Assembly: GCF_002959915.1 (NCBI RefSeq)
Contig: NZ_PPDE01000005.1
Coordinates: forward strand, 81,947 to 145,946
DNA length: 64,000 nt
Direction of reading: 5' to 3'
Source: Veillonella atypica KON
GTDB taxonomy: Bacteria; Bacillota; Negativicutes; Veillonellales; Veillonellaceae
The position numbers were made by a program, and so were the translations under genes. This document shows positions 52,078 through 61,084 of this stretch, piece after piece (the stretch's first letter is position 1; each line of letters begins with the position of its first letter). The notes under the pieces are model-generated. The model had not been told where the DNA came from. It ran no database searches and saw nothing but the letters and a program-made list of their open reading frames with translations.

Positions 52078-52809
52078 ATGATTTTTCCAGCTATAGATTT
52101 ACAAGATGGTCGCAGTGTACGCCTATATAAGGGTGATTTTGCAAAGGAAACCATCATCAATCCAGATCCGGTTGACCAAGCATCTCAGTACGAGGCTGCT
52201 GGCGTTGGCGCTTTGCACCTCGTCGACTTAGATGGGGCAAAGGCGGGGAAACCAGTTAATGTGGATATCGTTAAACGTGTGCGCGCTGCATTTACAGGCG
52301 TGTTAGAAATCGGTGGCGGTATTCGTGATAAAGATGCGGTAGACTTATATTTAGAAATGGGCGTCAATCGCGTTATTCTCGGTTCCGTAGCTCTTAAAAA
52401 TCCTGAATTGACGAAACAGGTTATCGCTGAATACGGACCAGAACGCATCGTTATCGGCGTAGACGGTAAGAATGGTAAGGTTGCTGCAGAAGGTTGGCTC
52501 GACCAATCTGATGTGCCTATGATCGACCTTATCGGTGCTATGGTGGCAGCCGGTGCGAAGTATTTTATCGTTACCGATGTGGATCGAGATGGCACAATGC
52601 AAGGTGCTAATGAAGACTTATTGGGTTCCTTACAAGAACAATTTCCTACGGCCCGTATTGTTGCATCCGGTGGTGTCCGCCATTTAGAGGATATTAAGAA
52701 TCTTGAAAAACGCGGTGTTGTAGACAGCATTGTAGGTAAGGCCCTATATGAAGGCACTATTACATTAGAAGAAATTGCTACGTTTAATAAGGAGAATGCA
52801 TCATGTTAG
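52078..52809 (+). CDS. hisA: ProFAR isomerase
   Basis: Amadori rearrangement of ProFAR to PRFAR in a (beta-alpha)8 barrel of 243 residues. The catalytic Asp is at position 8 ([17 protein letters not shown]) and the second in [12 protein letters not shown]; phosphate loops are GGGIRD and ASGGVRH. ATG 52078 follows AGAGGAGA; the frame extends to 52060. It overlaps hisF by seven bases, so the two barrels are co-translated. Confidence 0.95.
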   Translation: MIFPAIDLQDGRSVRLYKGDFAKETIINPDPVDQASQYEAAGVGALHLVDLDGAKAGKPVNVDIVKRVRAAFTGVLEIGGGIRDKDAVDLYLEMGVNRVILGSVALKNPELTKQVIAEYGPERIVIGVDGKNGKVAAEGWLDQSDVPMIDLIGAMVAAGAKYFIVTDVDRDGTMQGANEDLLGSLQEQFPTARIVASGGVRHLEDIKNLEKRGVVDSIVGKALYEGTITLEEIATFNKENASC

Positions 52810-53561
52810 CAAAACGGATTATTCCTTGTTTAGACGTAGATAATGGTCGCGTAAAAAAAGGTGTTAACTTTGTAAACCTCGTTGATGTAGGTAGTCCCGT
52901 CGATATTGCAGCTACCTATGAGGAACAAGGGGCAGATGAGCTCGTATTCCTCGATATTACGGCTACAGTAGACCGACGTACGACGATGCGCGATGTGGTT
53001 ACAGATATTTCAAAACATGTGTTCATGCCCCTCACCGTAGGTGGTGGTATTAAAACAGTGGACGATATGAGCGCATTGCTAAAAGCTGGCGCCGATAAGG
53101 TATCGCTGAATTCAGCGGCTTTAGCGCGCCCAGAACTCATCAGTGAAGGCGCTCAAAAGTTTGGTAATCAATGTATGGTGGTAGCTATTGATGTAAAAAC
53201 TGATTCAAAGACTGGTAAATGGTATGTGTATACCCATGGCGGTCGTAAGCGTAGCGATTGGGAAGCCCTAGCGTGGGCTAAAGAAGCGGTGAGTCGTGGC
53301 GCTGGTGAGTTATTGGTGACAAGCATGGATAAGGATGGCACCAAATCTGGCTTTGACATCAAATTATACAAGGCCTTGGAAGAGGTCGTAGATGTACCGA
53401 TTATCGCCTCCGGTGGAGCTGGTACGGTACAGCATTTTATCGATGTTTTTACCGAAACCGGTGTTACGGGTGCATTAGCAGCATCTATATTCCATTTTGG
53501 TGAAATCAGCATTCCCGATTTGAAATCACAATTGAAAGCAGCGGGCATTGCTGTTAGATAG
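52803..53561 (+). CDS. hisF: imidazole glycerol phosphate synthase, cyclase subunit
   Basis: Joins ammonia from HisH to PRFAR and splits it to IGP and AICAR. 252 residues, (beta-alpha)8 barrel. [19 protein letters not shown] contains the first catalytic Asp; [13 protein letters not shown] the second; GGGIKT and ASGGAG hold phosphate. It pairs with HisH, which in this operon is encoded last, five genes away, and not next to it as usual. Confidence 0.96.
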   Translation: MLAKRIIPCLDVDNGRVKKGVNFVNLVDVGSPVDIAATYEEQGADELVFLDITATVDRRTTMRDVVTDISKHVFMPLTVGGGIKTVDDMSALLKAGADKVSLNSAALARPELISEGAQKFGNQCMVVAIDVKTDSKTGKWYVYTHGGRKRSDWEALAWAKEAVSRGAGELLVTSMDKDGTKSGFDIKLYKALEEVVDVPIIASGGAGTVQHFIDVFTETGVTGALAASIFHFGEISIPDLKSQLKAAGIAVR

Positions 53562-53581
53562 GGTAGGAGATTGTAGCATAC

Positions 53582-53896
53582 ATGAAACCAGACTTTAATA
53601 AAGGTGGCGGCCTGTTACCGACGGTCGTTCAAGATAATACAACAAAAGCAGTGCTCATGGTGGCGTGGATGAACGAAGAAAGCTTTCACAAAACACTAGA
53701 AACCAAGGAAACTTGGTTTTGGTCTCGCTCGCGCCAAGAACTATGGCATAAGGGTGGTACAAGTGGCAATGTACAACATGTGGTGGATATGAAGCTCGAT
53801 TGCGATGGCGATACATTACTGGTTCTCGTCAATGCAGAAGGTCCTGCGTGCCATACGGGAGCTGTGAGCTGTTTTTTTAACGATGTAGAAGCGTAG
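53582..53896 (+). CDS. hisI: phosphoribosyl-AMP cyclohydrolase
   Basis: Opens the adenine ring of PR-AMP. 104 residues, the stand-alone form. It shows [31 protein letters not shown], and the zinc/magnesium sites [10 protein letters not shown] and [16 protein letters not shown] 53582 follows GTAGGAGA. The pyrophosphohydrolase activity is in the separate hisE gene, unlike the HisIE fusion of enterobacteria. Confidence 0.95.
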   Translation: MKPDFNKGGGLLPTVVQDNTTKAVLMVAWMNEESFHKTLETKETWFWSRSRQELWHKGGTSGNVQHVVDMKLDCDGDTLLVLVNAEGPACHTGAVSCFFNDVEA

Positions 53897-53960
53897 AGAA
53901 ATATATGCAGTATAATGTGAGATGACGCGTAGGCGTTAGCTTTCACAAAGGAGAAGAACA

Positions 53961-54290
53961 ATGGCCAATCAACAAACATTAGAAGAATTATACGCCATTA
54001 TTAAGGGGCGCAAGGAAACACCAAAGGAAGGATCCTACACGAATTACTTGTTCGATAGGGGACTCGATAAAATCTTGAAAAAGGTAGGCGAAGAAGCAAC
54101 AGAAGTTGTCATCGCCGCTAAGAATGAAGATCCCCAAGAACTAGTGTATGAAACAGCAGATGTACTCTACCATTTGCTCGTATTATTGGTAGAAAAGGGC
54201 GTTTCTTACGAAGCTATCTTAGAAGAGTTGGCAAGCCGTGAAGGCGTCATCAGCAAAACACAGGAACGCAAAGCGATTACAGATTTGTAA
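53961..54290 (+). CDS. hisE: phosphoribosyl-ATP pyrophosphohydrolase
   Basis: Cleaves pyrophosphate from PR-ATP. 109 residues, all-helical MazG-like fold. SYTNYLFDRGLDKILKKVGEEATEVVIAAK followed by YETADVLYHLLVLL contains the conserved EExxE and ExxD magnesium ligands. ATG 53961 follows AAAGGAG. The 64 bases before it hold an octamer GCTTTCAC (53939), one of the over-represented words of this window. Confidence 0.95.
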   Translation: MANQQTLEELYAIIKGRKETPKEGSYTNYLFDRGLDKILKKVGEEATEVVIAAKNEDPQELVYETADVLYHLLVLLVEKGVSYEAILEELASREGVISKTQERKAITDL

Positions 54291-54300
54291 GGAGTAGAGT

Positions 54301-55383
54301 ATGAAGAAGATTATTGGCCAATTAAAGCCCTATGTGCCAGAGGAACCGGCAGAGTCCGTCAAAGCTCGCCTCGGTGTGGAGCGCCTTGTGCGATTGTCAG
54401 CCAATGAAAACCCTTATGGTACATCGCCAAAGGTGCGCAACGCAGTACTAGACTATGTGACGAACAATGATGCCAATCTATATCCAGATGGCAACGCATC
54501 ATCCTTGCGAAGCGTATTAGCGGACTATTGGAAGGTAGTAGAAAATCAACTTGTTATTGGCGTCGGCCTTGATGAAGTGATTTCCATGGTAAATAAAACA
54601 TTTATCAATGCCGGTGATTCTATCGTTATCAGCGTGCCCGCATTCTCTGAATATGGTCTTAATGGCCTTGTAGAAGGTGCTATTATTCGCGAAGTTCCGT
54701 GTATTGAGGCAACAGGGCAATACGATTTTAAGGCGATGCGTCAAGCTGTAGATGATACGACGCGCCTCGTATGGATTTGTAATCCTAACAACCCAACAGG
54801 AACCTATGAATCTGTTGAAGATATCCGTAACTTTATCAGTACATTGCCGAAAGATGTGTTAGTCATCATCGATGAGGCGTATATCGATTTCGTAACCTTC
54901 GTAGAGGTGCCAACGGCACGAGCGTTACTTGATGAATTTCCTAATGTATGTATCATGCGTACCTTCTCAAAGGCCTATGGTCTCGCGAACTATCGCGTTG
55001 GTTATATGATGAGTAGCGCTGAATTAGCTAATTATATACAAACGATTCGCTTGCCATATAACTTGAATACATTGTCCCAAGTGGCTGCTGAGGCGGCATT
55101 CGGCGATTGTGAATTTTTGCGTAGCACTGTAGAGAAAAATGCAGCGGAACGCGTGTTGTGGGAACAAACCTTGGATGAAGTCGGTGGCACGTATTATAAA
55201 AGCGGTGCTAATTTTATCTTTATGTCCGTACCTAATGCAGAGGCCCTCGCTGATGCATGGCTCGCTAAGGGCTATCAAGTGCGCCGAGGACAACGGGATA
55301 ATTGGTTGCGCGTAACATTGCCGACTGCTAGTGACGGTGCTATTATGCGCTCTATTTTGAAAGACTATATGGCTCGCCAATAA
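54301..55383 (+). CDS. hisC: histidinol-phosphate aminotransferase
   Basis: PLP enzyme converting imidazole acetol phosphate to histidinol phosphate. 360 residues, class II aminotransferase. It shows RLSANENPYGTSP at the start, ICNPNNPTG, IIDEAYIDF, and the PLP lysine in RTFSKAYGLANYRVGY. ATG 54301 follows AAGGAGTA, ten bases after hisE. Placed late in the operon between hisE and hisH. Confidence 0.95.
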   Translation: MKKIIGQLKPYVPEEPAESVKARLGVERLVRLSANENPYGTSPKVRNAVLDYVTNNDANLYPDGNASSLRSVLADYWKVVENQLVIGVGLDEVISMVNKTFINAGDSIVISVPAFSEYGLNGLVEGAIIREVPCIEATGQYDFKAMRQAVDDTTRLVWICNPNNPTGTYESVEDIRNFISTLPKDVLVIIDEAYIDFVTFVEVPTARALLDEFPNVCIMRTFSKAYGLANYRVGYMMSSAELANYIQTIRLPYNLNTLSQVAAEAAFGDCEFLRSTVEKNAAERVLWEQTLDEVGGTYYKSGANFIFMSVPNAEALADAWLAKGYQVRRGQRDNWLRVTLPTASDGAIMRSILKDYMARQ

Positions 55384-55399
55384 AAGAAAGGATGTCACT

Positions 55400-56011
55400 A
55401 TGATTGCCATAATTGATTATGATGCGGGCAATACATTTAATGTACAAAAAGCATTACAACATATCGGACTTGATGCGGTGTTGACCGCTGATCGAGATAC
55501 GATTTTGGCTGCTGATGGTGTGATTTTACCAGGTGTCGGCGCCTATGCATCGGCCGTTTCAGTCCTTCGTGAGCGCGGTCTTATCGAAGTTATTCACGAG
55601 GTGGTGGACCGCAACATACCATTGCTTGGTATTTGCTTGGGAATGCAGCTTTTATTTGATGAATCTGAAGAATATGGTCCAACACCAGGGCTGGGTATTA
55701 TACCGGGCACTGTGAAAGCTATTCCTAATAACCTTGGCCTTCGTGTACCTCATATGGGATGGAATCAAAATACACTATGCCGTAAAGATAGCGCTTTTTT
55801 TGATGTAGCTGATAAATATGCATATTTTGTGCACTCTTATTACGTAGAGACAGATTCTCAATATGTTACAACAACTGCAGACTATGGGATTAAAGTACCA
55901 GGAATTGTTGAGAAGGGGAATGTCTATGGCATGCAGTTTCATCCTGAGAAAAGCGGAGCTGTAGGGCTTAATCTGCTACGAACCTTTGGAAATATCATAG
56001 TAAAAAAATAA
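55400..56011 (+). CDS. hisH: imidazole glycerol phosphate synthase, glutaminase subunit
   Basis: Releases ammonia from glutamine for HisF. 203 residues, class I glutamine amidotransferase. IIDYDAGNTFNVQKAL at the start; the nucleophile Cys in LLGICLGMQLLFDESEEYG; His and Glu in GMQFHPEKSG. Last gene of the his operon. Its codon use and spacing (16 bases after hisC) fit the operon, so position at the end looks like rearrangement, not recent arrival. Confidence 0.95.
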   Translation: MIAIIDYDAGNTFNVQKALQHIGLDAVLTADRDTILAADGVILPGVGAYASAVSVLRERGLIEVIHEVVDRNIPLLGICLGMQLLFDESEEYGPTPGLGIIPGTVKAIPNNLGLRVPHMGWNQNTLCRKDSAFFDVADKYAYFVHSYYVETDSQYVTTTADYGIKVPGIVEKGNVYGMQFHPEKSGAVGLNLLRTFGNIIVKK

Positions 56012-56070
56012 AATAGTCTTCGATATATGCTTTTAACGAATAATGAGTATCTAGAATGAGAAAGTGTAAA

Positions 56071-56207
56071 TTGACATATTTTTGTTTAGATATACAATGA
56101 GTATGTAAGTACTCATCAATTTATAAGCTAAAGTGGCATTGGAGACCTAATTTTATTAGAAATGTTTATTCGGCACCTCCGATGTCACGTACATTGGAGG
56201 TGTTTTT
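56071..56207 (+). promoter_or_regulatory. cstA promoter, operator and switch-like leader
   Basis: Promoter TTGACA (56071-56076), 16-base spacer, TACAAT (56093-56098). ATGAGTA-N6-TACTCAT (56097-56116) covers the start site. In the leader, a 12-pair hairpin (56174-56185 with 56191-56202, one G-U) is followed by TTTTT and directly by the cstA ATG. Its 3' arm GGAGGTG is the ribosome binding site. An earlier segment TGGCATTGGAG (56134-56144) can pair with 56177-56187 (11 pairs, two G-U), which would break the hairpin and free the site. Confidence 0.65.
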
Positions 56208-58040
56208 ATGGTTATGAATGGTATTTACTTAGTTATAGCCTCCGCGTGTATTCTAATTTTAGCGTACCGCTTTTATGGGGCTTTCATAGCGGCCAAGGTG
56301 CTGACACTTGATCAGTATCGTCCAACGCCGGCTATGGTCCACAATGATGGTCACGATTACGTGCCAACAAACAAATGGGTAACATTTGGTCATCACTTTG
56401 CAGCGATTGCTGGTGCAGGTCCTCTTGTAGGTCCTGTTATCGCAGCTCAATTCGGGTATTTGCCTGGCGCATTATGGATTCTCATTGGTTCCGTACTCGC
56501 CGGTGCTGTGCATGACATGGTTATCTTATTTGCGTCCGTTCGTTATGATGGCAAATCCATCGCGGATATTGCCCGCGAAGAAATCAGTAAATTTGCTGGT
56601 TTCGGTGCTATGCTTGCTACATTGTTCCTATTGATTATCACACTTGCTGGTATGGCCGTAGTAGTAGCCAACGCATTGCATAACTCCCCTTGGGGTTTCT
56701 TCTCCGTATTTGCTACAATCCCAATCGCTATTTTCATTGGTATTTATTTGAAATGGTTGCGTCCTGGTAAAATTCAAGAAGCAACTGTTATTGGTGTAGC
56801 ATTGATCTTCGCAGCTATCATCTACGGTCCAAACGTAGCGGCTAGCGAATATGCTTCTTGGTTTACATATGACTTGCAAACCATCGAAATCATGCTTGCA
56901 GTCTATGGCTTCTTTGCAGCAGCATTGCCAGTATGGTTATTGCTTGCTCCTCGTGACTACTTGTCCACATACCTTAAAATCGGTACAATCGGCGCATTGG
57001 CTCTTGGTATTATCATCGTAATGCCTGAAATTCAAATGCCAGCTGTTACCCCTTACATCTGGGGCGGCGGTCCTGTATTGAAAGGTTCTGTATTCCCTTA
57101 CATCTTCATTACTATCGCATGTGGTGCGTTATCTGGTTTCCATACAGTAATTGCTACAGGTACAACACCTAAAATGCTTACTAATGAAAGAGAAATCTTA
57201 CCTATCGGTTATGGTGCGATGTTAACAGAAGGCTTCATCGCTATGATGGCGTTGATTGCAGCCACTGCATTACATCCAGACGATTACTTTGCTATTAACT
57301 CCACAGTAGAATCCTTTAAAGCGCTCGGCCTTCAAGTTCATGAATTACCAGCATTGTCTGCAATGGTTGGTGAAGACTTGATGCACCGTCCTGGTGGCGC
57401 TGTATCCCTTGCAGTAGGTATGGCTCATATCTTCTCCAAATTGCCTAATATGGATCACTTGTTGGGTTACTGGTATCACTTCTGTATCATGTTCGAAGCC
57501 TTGTTTATCATGACTTTGATCGATGCTGGTACTCGCGTAGGTCGTTATTTGCTTCAAGAACTATTAGGTCATTTCCATCCTAAATTCAACGACCAACACT
57601 GGGCTCCTGGCGTATATGGTTGTGCAGCTTTGATTTGTATTTTGTGGGGCTATCTAGTTCTACAAGGTAACATCGGTATTATCTGGCCTCTATTCGGCGT
57701 ATCTAACCAATTATTAGGTACTATGACATTGGCCGTAAGTACTACCGTTATTATGCGACTTGGCCGCAAACGTTATGCATGGGTTACAGGTATTCCTTGT
57801 ATTCTAATGGCTATCGTGGCTATCGCTGCAGACTTTGAAAACGTATTTAACAGCTACATTCCTGCTGGTAAATGGATCCTAGTAGCGTTCAGTGCTGCTA
57901 TGTTCCTCATGATTCTCATCGTATTAGTAGAGGCTATACGTAGCTGGATTCGCTTATCTAGCATGCCTCAAGACTACCGTACACAAACTGAAATCGAAGC
58001 TGAAAGCCTTGTAAAATACGGTAAAGAAGTAAAAGCATAA
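56208..58040 (+). CDS. cstA: carbon starvation protein A family transporter
   Basis: Inner-membrane carrier of the CstA family (peptides, pyruvate in E. coli CstA and BtsT). 610 residues, the shorter type, with about 16 helices. Family motifs include LAYRFYGAFIAAKVL, VTFGHHFAAIAGAGPLVGPV, GAVHDM, SGFHTVIATGTTPK and FGVSNQLLGT. Uptake of pyruvate or peptides would fit the amino-acid and lactate-based metabolism inferred here. ATG 56208 directly follows a T-tract; ATG 56214 is an alternative. Control by the leader structure is likely. Confidence 0.93.
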   Translation: MVMNGIYLVIASACILILAYRFYGAFIAAKVLTLDQYRPTPAMVHNDGHDYVPTNKWVTFGHHFAAIAGAGPLVGPVIAAQFGYLPGALWILIGSVLAGAVHDMVILFASVRYDGKSIADIAREEISKFAGFGAMLATLFLLIITLAGMAVVVANALHNSPWGFFSVFATIPIAIFIGIYLKWLRPGKIQEATVIGVALIFAAIIYGPNVAASEYASWFTYDLQTIEIMLAVYGFFAAALPVWLLLAPRDYLSTYLKIGTIGALALGIIIVMPEIQMPAVTPYIWGGGPVLKGSVFPYIFITIACGALSGFHTVIATGTTPKMLTNEREILPIGYGAMLTEGFIAMMALIAATALHPDDYFAINSTVESFKALGLQVHELPALSAMVGEDLMHRPGGAVSLAVGMAHIFSKLPNMDHLLGYWYHFCIMFEALFIMTLIDAGTRVGRYLLQELLGHFHPKFNDQHWAPGVYGCAALICILWGYLVLQGNIGIIWPLFGVSNQLLGTMTLAVSTTVIMRLGRKRYAWVTGIPCILMAIVAIAADFENVFNSYIPAGKWILVAFSAAMFLMILIVLVEAIRSWIRLSSMPQDYRTQTEIEAESLVKYGKEVKA

Positions 58041-58061
58041 ATCTGATTTGCTATACTACAT

Positions 58062-58093
58062 GAAAGCGCACTCGCCTTGGTGGGTGCGTTTTC
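58062..58093 (+). terminator. terminator after cstA
   Basis: GCGCACTC (58066-58073) pairs with GGGTGCGT (58082-58089) with wobble pairs, followed by TTTTCT. Confidence 0.7.
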
Positions 58094-58149
58094 TGTTTGT
58101 AAATCTATAGTATGATTGGTTTTGTAAAATTTAATGCTATAATAATTGT

Positions 58150-59772
58150 ATGACTAGACGATTACGCTCGTATTGGAGCAAATATATACAACTATATAAG
58201 CGAGGTATACTAGGCATTATTGCATTTATTGGAATTACGGTAGTCATTATCTCCATCTTAGCTACTATTGCGAGTAGAGGCATGGGTGTTATTTTTAATG
58301 AGGTAATAGCACGTCAGACCATGATGCGAGGGACTATTACCGTCGCTAGCCTGAGCGCCACCCCATGGGGGACCATATCCTTTGAGGATTTGCAATGGGC
58401 TGATGACGATGGACATCAGTTGATGACCGTACCTTCCGGTAAGATACGCGTTAATATGTGGGATGTGATTACTCGTAATTTTAAGGCATCTGCCATACGA
58501 GGCATAGAATTAAATGATGCGGTCATTGTAGTAGATTTAGATGACGATAATCGGGTCGATTTTGTGCCGGCTTCTCCTGATATTAATAAACCCTTATCTG
58601 AAGTAGAACAGCGACCTAAAGCACCTAAAAAAACGACCCTAGAACGTCAAGAAGAGCTAGGGAAAAAGGTGCGTAACTTTAATTGGAATGGTCAACATAT
58701 CGATGCGATTGTGAAGCTTTCAGACTGCCAATTGGAAATATTCCAAAAGAATCGACATTATGTGATGAAGAATGTGAATGCTCGATTTGATATTGATACG
58801 AATCGTGCCATTCGCATGAATCTAACAACTGGTAAATTCGGAGGCACCGCCATTGGGGATGGCCTCACATTGGAAGGCCGTATCGATCTAAAAGATGTGC
58901 TTAAGCATCGTATGCCTACGCTGAATATGAATCTAAATATTTATGGTGTAGATCCGGCATCCTTAGGATTTGGTGATAGTATTCACGATAAGATGACCTT
59001 GCTGACAGCAGTGACGGGGGATATTAATCGGCCCTTTGCATCGGGACGTGTTACCATGCCAATCCTTAGAATCCCTGCACTAACCTTTGAAAATGTGGTA
59101 GGCGATGTAACCTATCAAGATGGCATACTGGATTTTAAAGAGGTATATGCGAATGTATTTGGCGGTAAGTTAAAGGCTAAAGGTGTATATAATCTAGATA
59201 CGCGGGCCTATGAATTAACGGGGGTCGCTACGGATCTAGATAGTAGCATGGCCTTAAAAACACCGGATTTTGCTGTTCCTGTATCGGCGAACCTTAATTT
59301 TTCAAGTAAGGGACAGCCTAAAGATATGGTGGTGTGGGGCGATTTTACATCTGGTACAGGTCGTTACATACTCATACCTATACAATCTATTACGGGGCGC
59401 TTTCACAATCAAGGACGTCATTTATCGTTCTTTGATGTGAAAGTACATACATCGGTAACAACTATCTCAACGGATGCATTGCATATCGATAATGGCGAAT
59501 TAACATTGGGACCATTGAATATTACATCCAATGGGGGTAGTAATTTTGCCATTTATGATGAAAGTACCTTTGGCGAGCTTGGGCGTACGATGGATGGTAT
59601 AAAAAGTGACATGGCGCAGGCAAATCAGAATATGAAACGCGCTCAAGGTAATAGTCAATCGATGAATCAAGAAGGTATAAAGCCACCAAGTGATGCAAAA
59701 GGCGTTTTAGATGATGCCAAAGAAGCAATCAAAGGATTTTCCGATAGCTTGAAATCGATTAAGATTCGATGA
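58150..59772 (+). CDS. AsmA-like envelope protein
   Basis: A 540-residue protein with one N-terminal membrane helix (residues about 20-45) and a large, beta-rich periplasmic part. Stretches such as GTITVASLSATPWGTISFEDL, LEGRIDLKDVLKH, FGGKLKAKGVYNLDTRAYELTG and a final NFAIYDEST match the AsmA/TamB-like superfamily, whose members bridge the envelope and help move lipids to the outer membrane. A Gln/Asn-rich helical tail follows. It fits a diderm envelope. The ATG at 58150 has no clear ribosome binding site. Confidence 0.75.
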   Translation: MTRRLRSYWSKYIQLYKRGILGIIAFIGITVVIISILATIASRGMGVIFNEVIARQTMMRGTITVASLSATPWGTISFEDLQWADDDGHQLMTVPSGKIRVNMWDVITRNFKASAIRGIELNDAVIVVDLDDDNRVDFVPASPDINKPLSEVEQRPKAPKKTTLERQEELGKKVRNFNWNGQHIDAIVKLSDCQLEIFQKNRHYVMKNVNARFDIDTNRAIRMNLTTGKFGGTAIGDGLTLEGRIDLKDVLKHRMPTLNMNLNIYGVDPASLGFGDSIHDKMTLLTAVTGDINRPFASGRVTMPILRIPALTFENVVGDVTYQDGILDFKEVYANVFGGKLKAKGVYNLDTRAYELTGVATDLDSSMALKTPDFAVPVSANLNFSSKGQPKDMVVWGDFTSGTGRYILIPIQSITGRFHNQGRHLSFFDVKVHTSVTTISTDALHIDNGELTLGPLNITSNGGSNFAIYDESTFGELGRTMDGIKSDMAQANQNMKRAQGNSQSMNQEGIKPPSDAKGVLDDAKEAIKGFSDSLKSIKIR

Positions 59773-59882
59773 AGTTTGAAAATTTTCATGTTCAGCTTAT
59801 CTCCTAAGTATAAAATGCGAAATGTTATCAAAACATTTGATAACATAGTAGATTATATATGTGTTTTATTAGGAGGTTTCTT

Positions 59883-60236
59883 ATGAGAAAAGCTAAAAAA
59901 TTATCTATAACACTTATGGCGTCTGTTATGGCTTTAGGCGTTATAGCATTTACAGCACAACCAGCTAACGCATCTTATGGCTATAAATATACTGATTCCA
60001 TTCGTCCACCAGTTTTGACACCTACACCATCTACTGGTAGAGCACCTGTGGAACCTGTAGCCACTACAGTTACACCAGCTCCTGCTGCTAAAACTACAAC
60101 AACAGTAGAGCCTACTAAAGCGGCTGGTTCTGTAACAACAGCTAATACTACAAATAATACAGATAAAACAGCACAAGATATTCTTAGCTCTTTGCTTTCC
60201 TTGTTGCAAAACTTGTTTAACACTCTATTTAAATAA
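59883..60236 (+). CDS. small secreted Thr/Pro/Ala-rich protein
   Basis: A 117-residue exported protein. Signal peptide 1-32 ends QPANA. The mature part begins SYGYKYTDSIRPP and is a low-complexity Thr/Ala/Pro/Val linker (about residues 40-95), then an amphipathic C-terminus ILSSLLSLLQNLFNTLF. No family is recognised. The linker could cross peptidoglycan and the tail could bind membrane or a partner. ATG 59883 follows AGGAGG; the frame opens at 59859. Confidence 0.6.
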   Translation: MRKAKKLSITLMASVMALGVIAFTAQPANASYGYKYTDSIRPPVLTPTPSTGRAPVEPVATTVTPAPAAKTTTTVEPTKAAGSVTTANTTNNTDKTAQDILSSLLSLLQNLFNTLFK

Positions 60237-60249
60237 TAGGGGATAACAA

Positions 60250-60321
60250 AACGGCGGTCCTTATTGGAACCGCCGTTGTTGCATATACAAAAGCCCTTCG
60301 GTTGCGTCCGAAGGGCTTTAC
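60250..60321 (+). terminator. two terminators in tandem
   Basis: AACGGCGGT (60250-60258) pairs with ACCGCCGTT (60269-60277), and AAAGCCCTTCGG (60290-60301) pairs with CCGAAGGGCTTT (60308-60319). Confidence 0.85.
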
Positions 60322-60398
60322 TGTTTGTACGCCGAATAGGCATGACTAAACCCCCAGTTAAACTGGGGGTCGGTAAAAAATTCTTAGAGAAAAGGAAA

Positions 60399-60460
60399 GA
60401 ACCTCCTAGTGGTAAAATGAAGTTGGTCTGGCAACCACAACATTTCAACATAGGAGGTTC
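60399..60460 (+). promoter_or_regulatory. hairpin masking the tnpA ribosome binding site
   Basis: GAACCTCCTA (60399-60408) pairs perfectly with TAGGAGGTTC (60451-60460), which contains the tnpA ribosome binding site. The intervening bases also fold (GTGGT with ACCAC). IS200 transposase mRNAs are known to be silenced this way. Confidence 0.8.
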
Positions 60461-60461
60461 A

Positions 60462-60932
60462 ATGTCAATGAATGACGTAAAAAGCTTATCACATAGTAAA
60501 TGGAGATGTAAATATCATATTGTTTTTGCACCAAAGTATAGAAGGCAAATAATTTATGGACGGATAAAAGCTGATGTAGGTAAAATTTTAAGAGATTTAT
60601 GTAATAGAAAAAATGTAGAGATTATAGAGGCAGAATGCTGTCCGGATCATATTCATATGTTAGTAACTATTCCACCACATTTAAGTGTATCAAGTTTTAT
60701 GGGATATTTAAAAAGCAAAAGTAGCCTCATGATATTCGATAAACACGCAAATTTAAAATATAAGTATGGAAATAGACATTTCTGGTGTAGAGGATATTAT
60801 GTGGATACAGTGGGAAGATACGAAGGAGCGATAAAAGAGTATATTCGCAATCAATTACAAGAAGATATAGCACAAGATACATTAAACTTTAAAGAATATA
60901 CCGACCCGTTTACGGGTGAGCCGGTAAAATAG
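60462..60932 (+). CDS. tnpA: IS200-like transposase TnpA (HUH, Y1)
   Basis: A 156-residue single-strand transposase. The HUH metal motif is DHIHML near residue 65; the nucleophile Tyr is in EYIRNQ near residue 126, with the partner Gln four residues on. SKWRCKYHIVFAPKYRR at the start is a family hallmark. It acts as a dimer on hairpins at the two ends, copying out and pasting next to a short target. ATG 60462 follows AGGAGG, masked in a hairpin. Length is normal, so the protein should be active. Confidence 0.95.
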   Translation: MSMNDVKSLSHSKWRCKYHIVFAPKYRRQIIYGRIKADVGKILRDLCNRKNVEIIEAECCPDHIHMLVTIPPHLSVSSFMGYLKSKSSLMIFDKHANLKYKYGNRHFWCRGYYVDTVGRYEGAIKEYIRNQLQEDIAQDTLNFKEYTDPFTGEPVK

Positions 60933-61052
60933 GCAAAATAAAAGCCCCCGAGTAGGGGGCAGCCAGTGGTAATAGAGTGGTTGTCAGATCATTCAAAGCC
61001 CTCTTTAGAGGGCTACCACTAGAGAAAGACCCTTATAGGGTCAGAGCAAACC
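60933..61052 (+). other. folded 3' tail of the IS200-type element
   Basis: After the tnpA stop come four hairpins: GCCCCC/GGGGGC (about 60945-60961), AGCCCTCTTTAGAGGGCT (60998-61015), GACCCTTATAGGGTC (61028-61042), and a longer closing pair AGTGGTA/TACCACT that encloses the second. This is more structure than a bare right end needs. It resembles the omega-RNA zone of tnpB-carrying relatives. Confidence 0.5.
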
Positions 61053-61084
61053 ACCCGTTCTACGGGTGGTTATGATTTGTATTA

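Larger units (their letters stand above)
60346..61073 (+). mobile_element. IS200/IS605-type insertion sequence without tnpB
   Basis: The left end carries a subterminal hairpin CCCCCAGTT-aaa-CTGGGGG type (about 60350-60368). One gene, tnpA (60462-60932), follows. The right end carries CCACCCGT/ACGGGTGG (about 61054-61072). As in this family there are no terminal inverted repeats, so the exact ends are uncertain by some bases. About 120 bases of strongly folded sequence lie between tnpA and the right-end hairpin. No tnpB frame is present. Confidence 0.85.
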
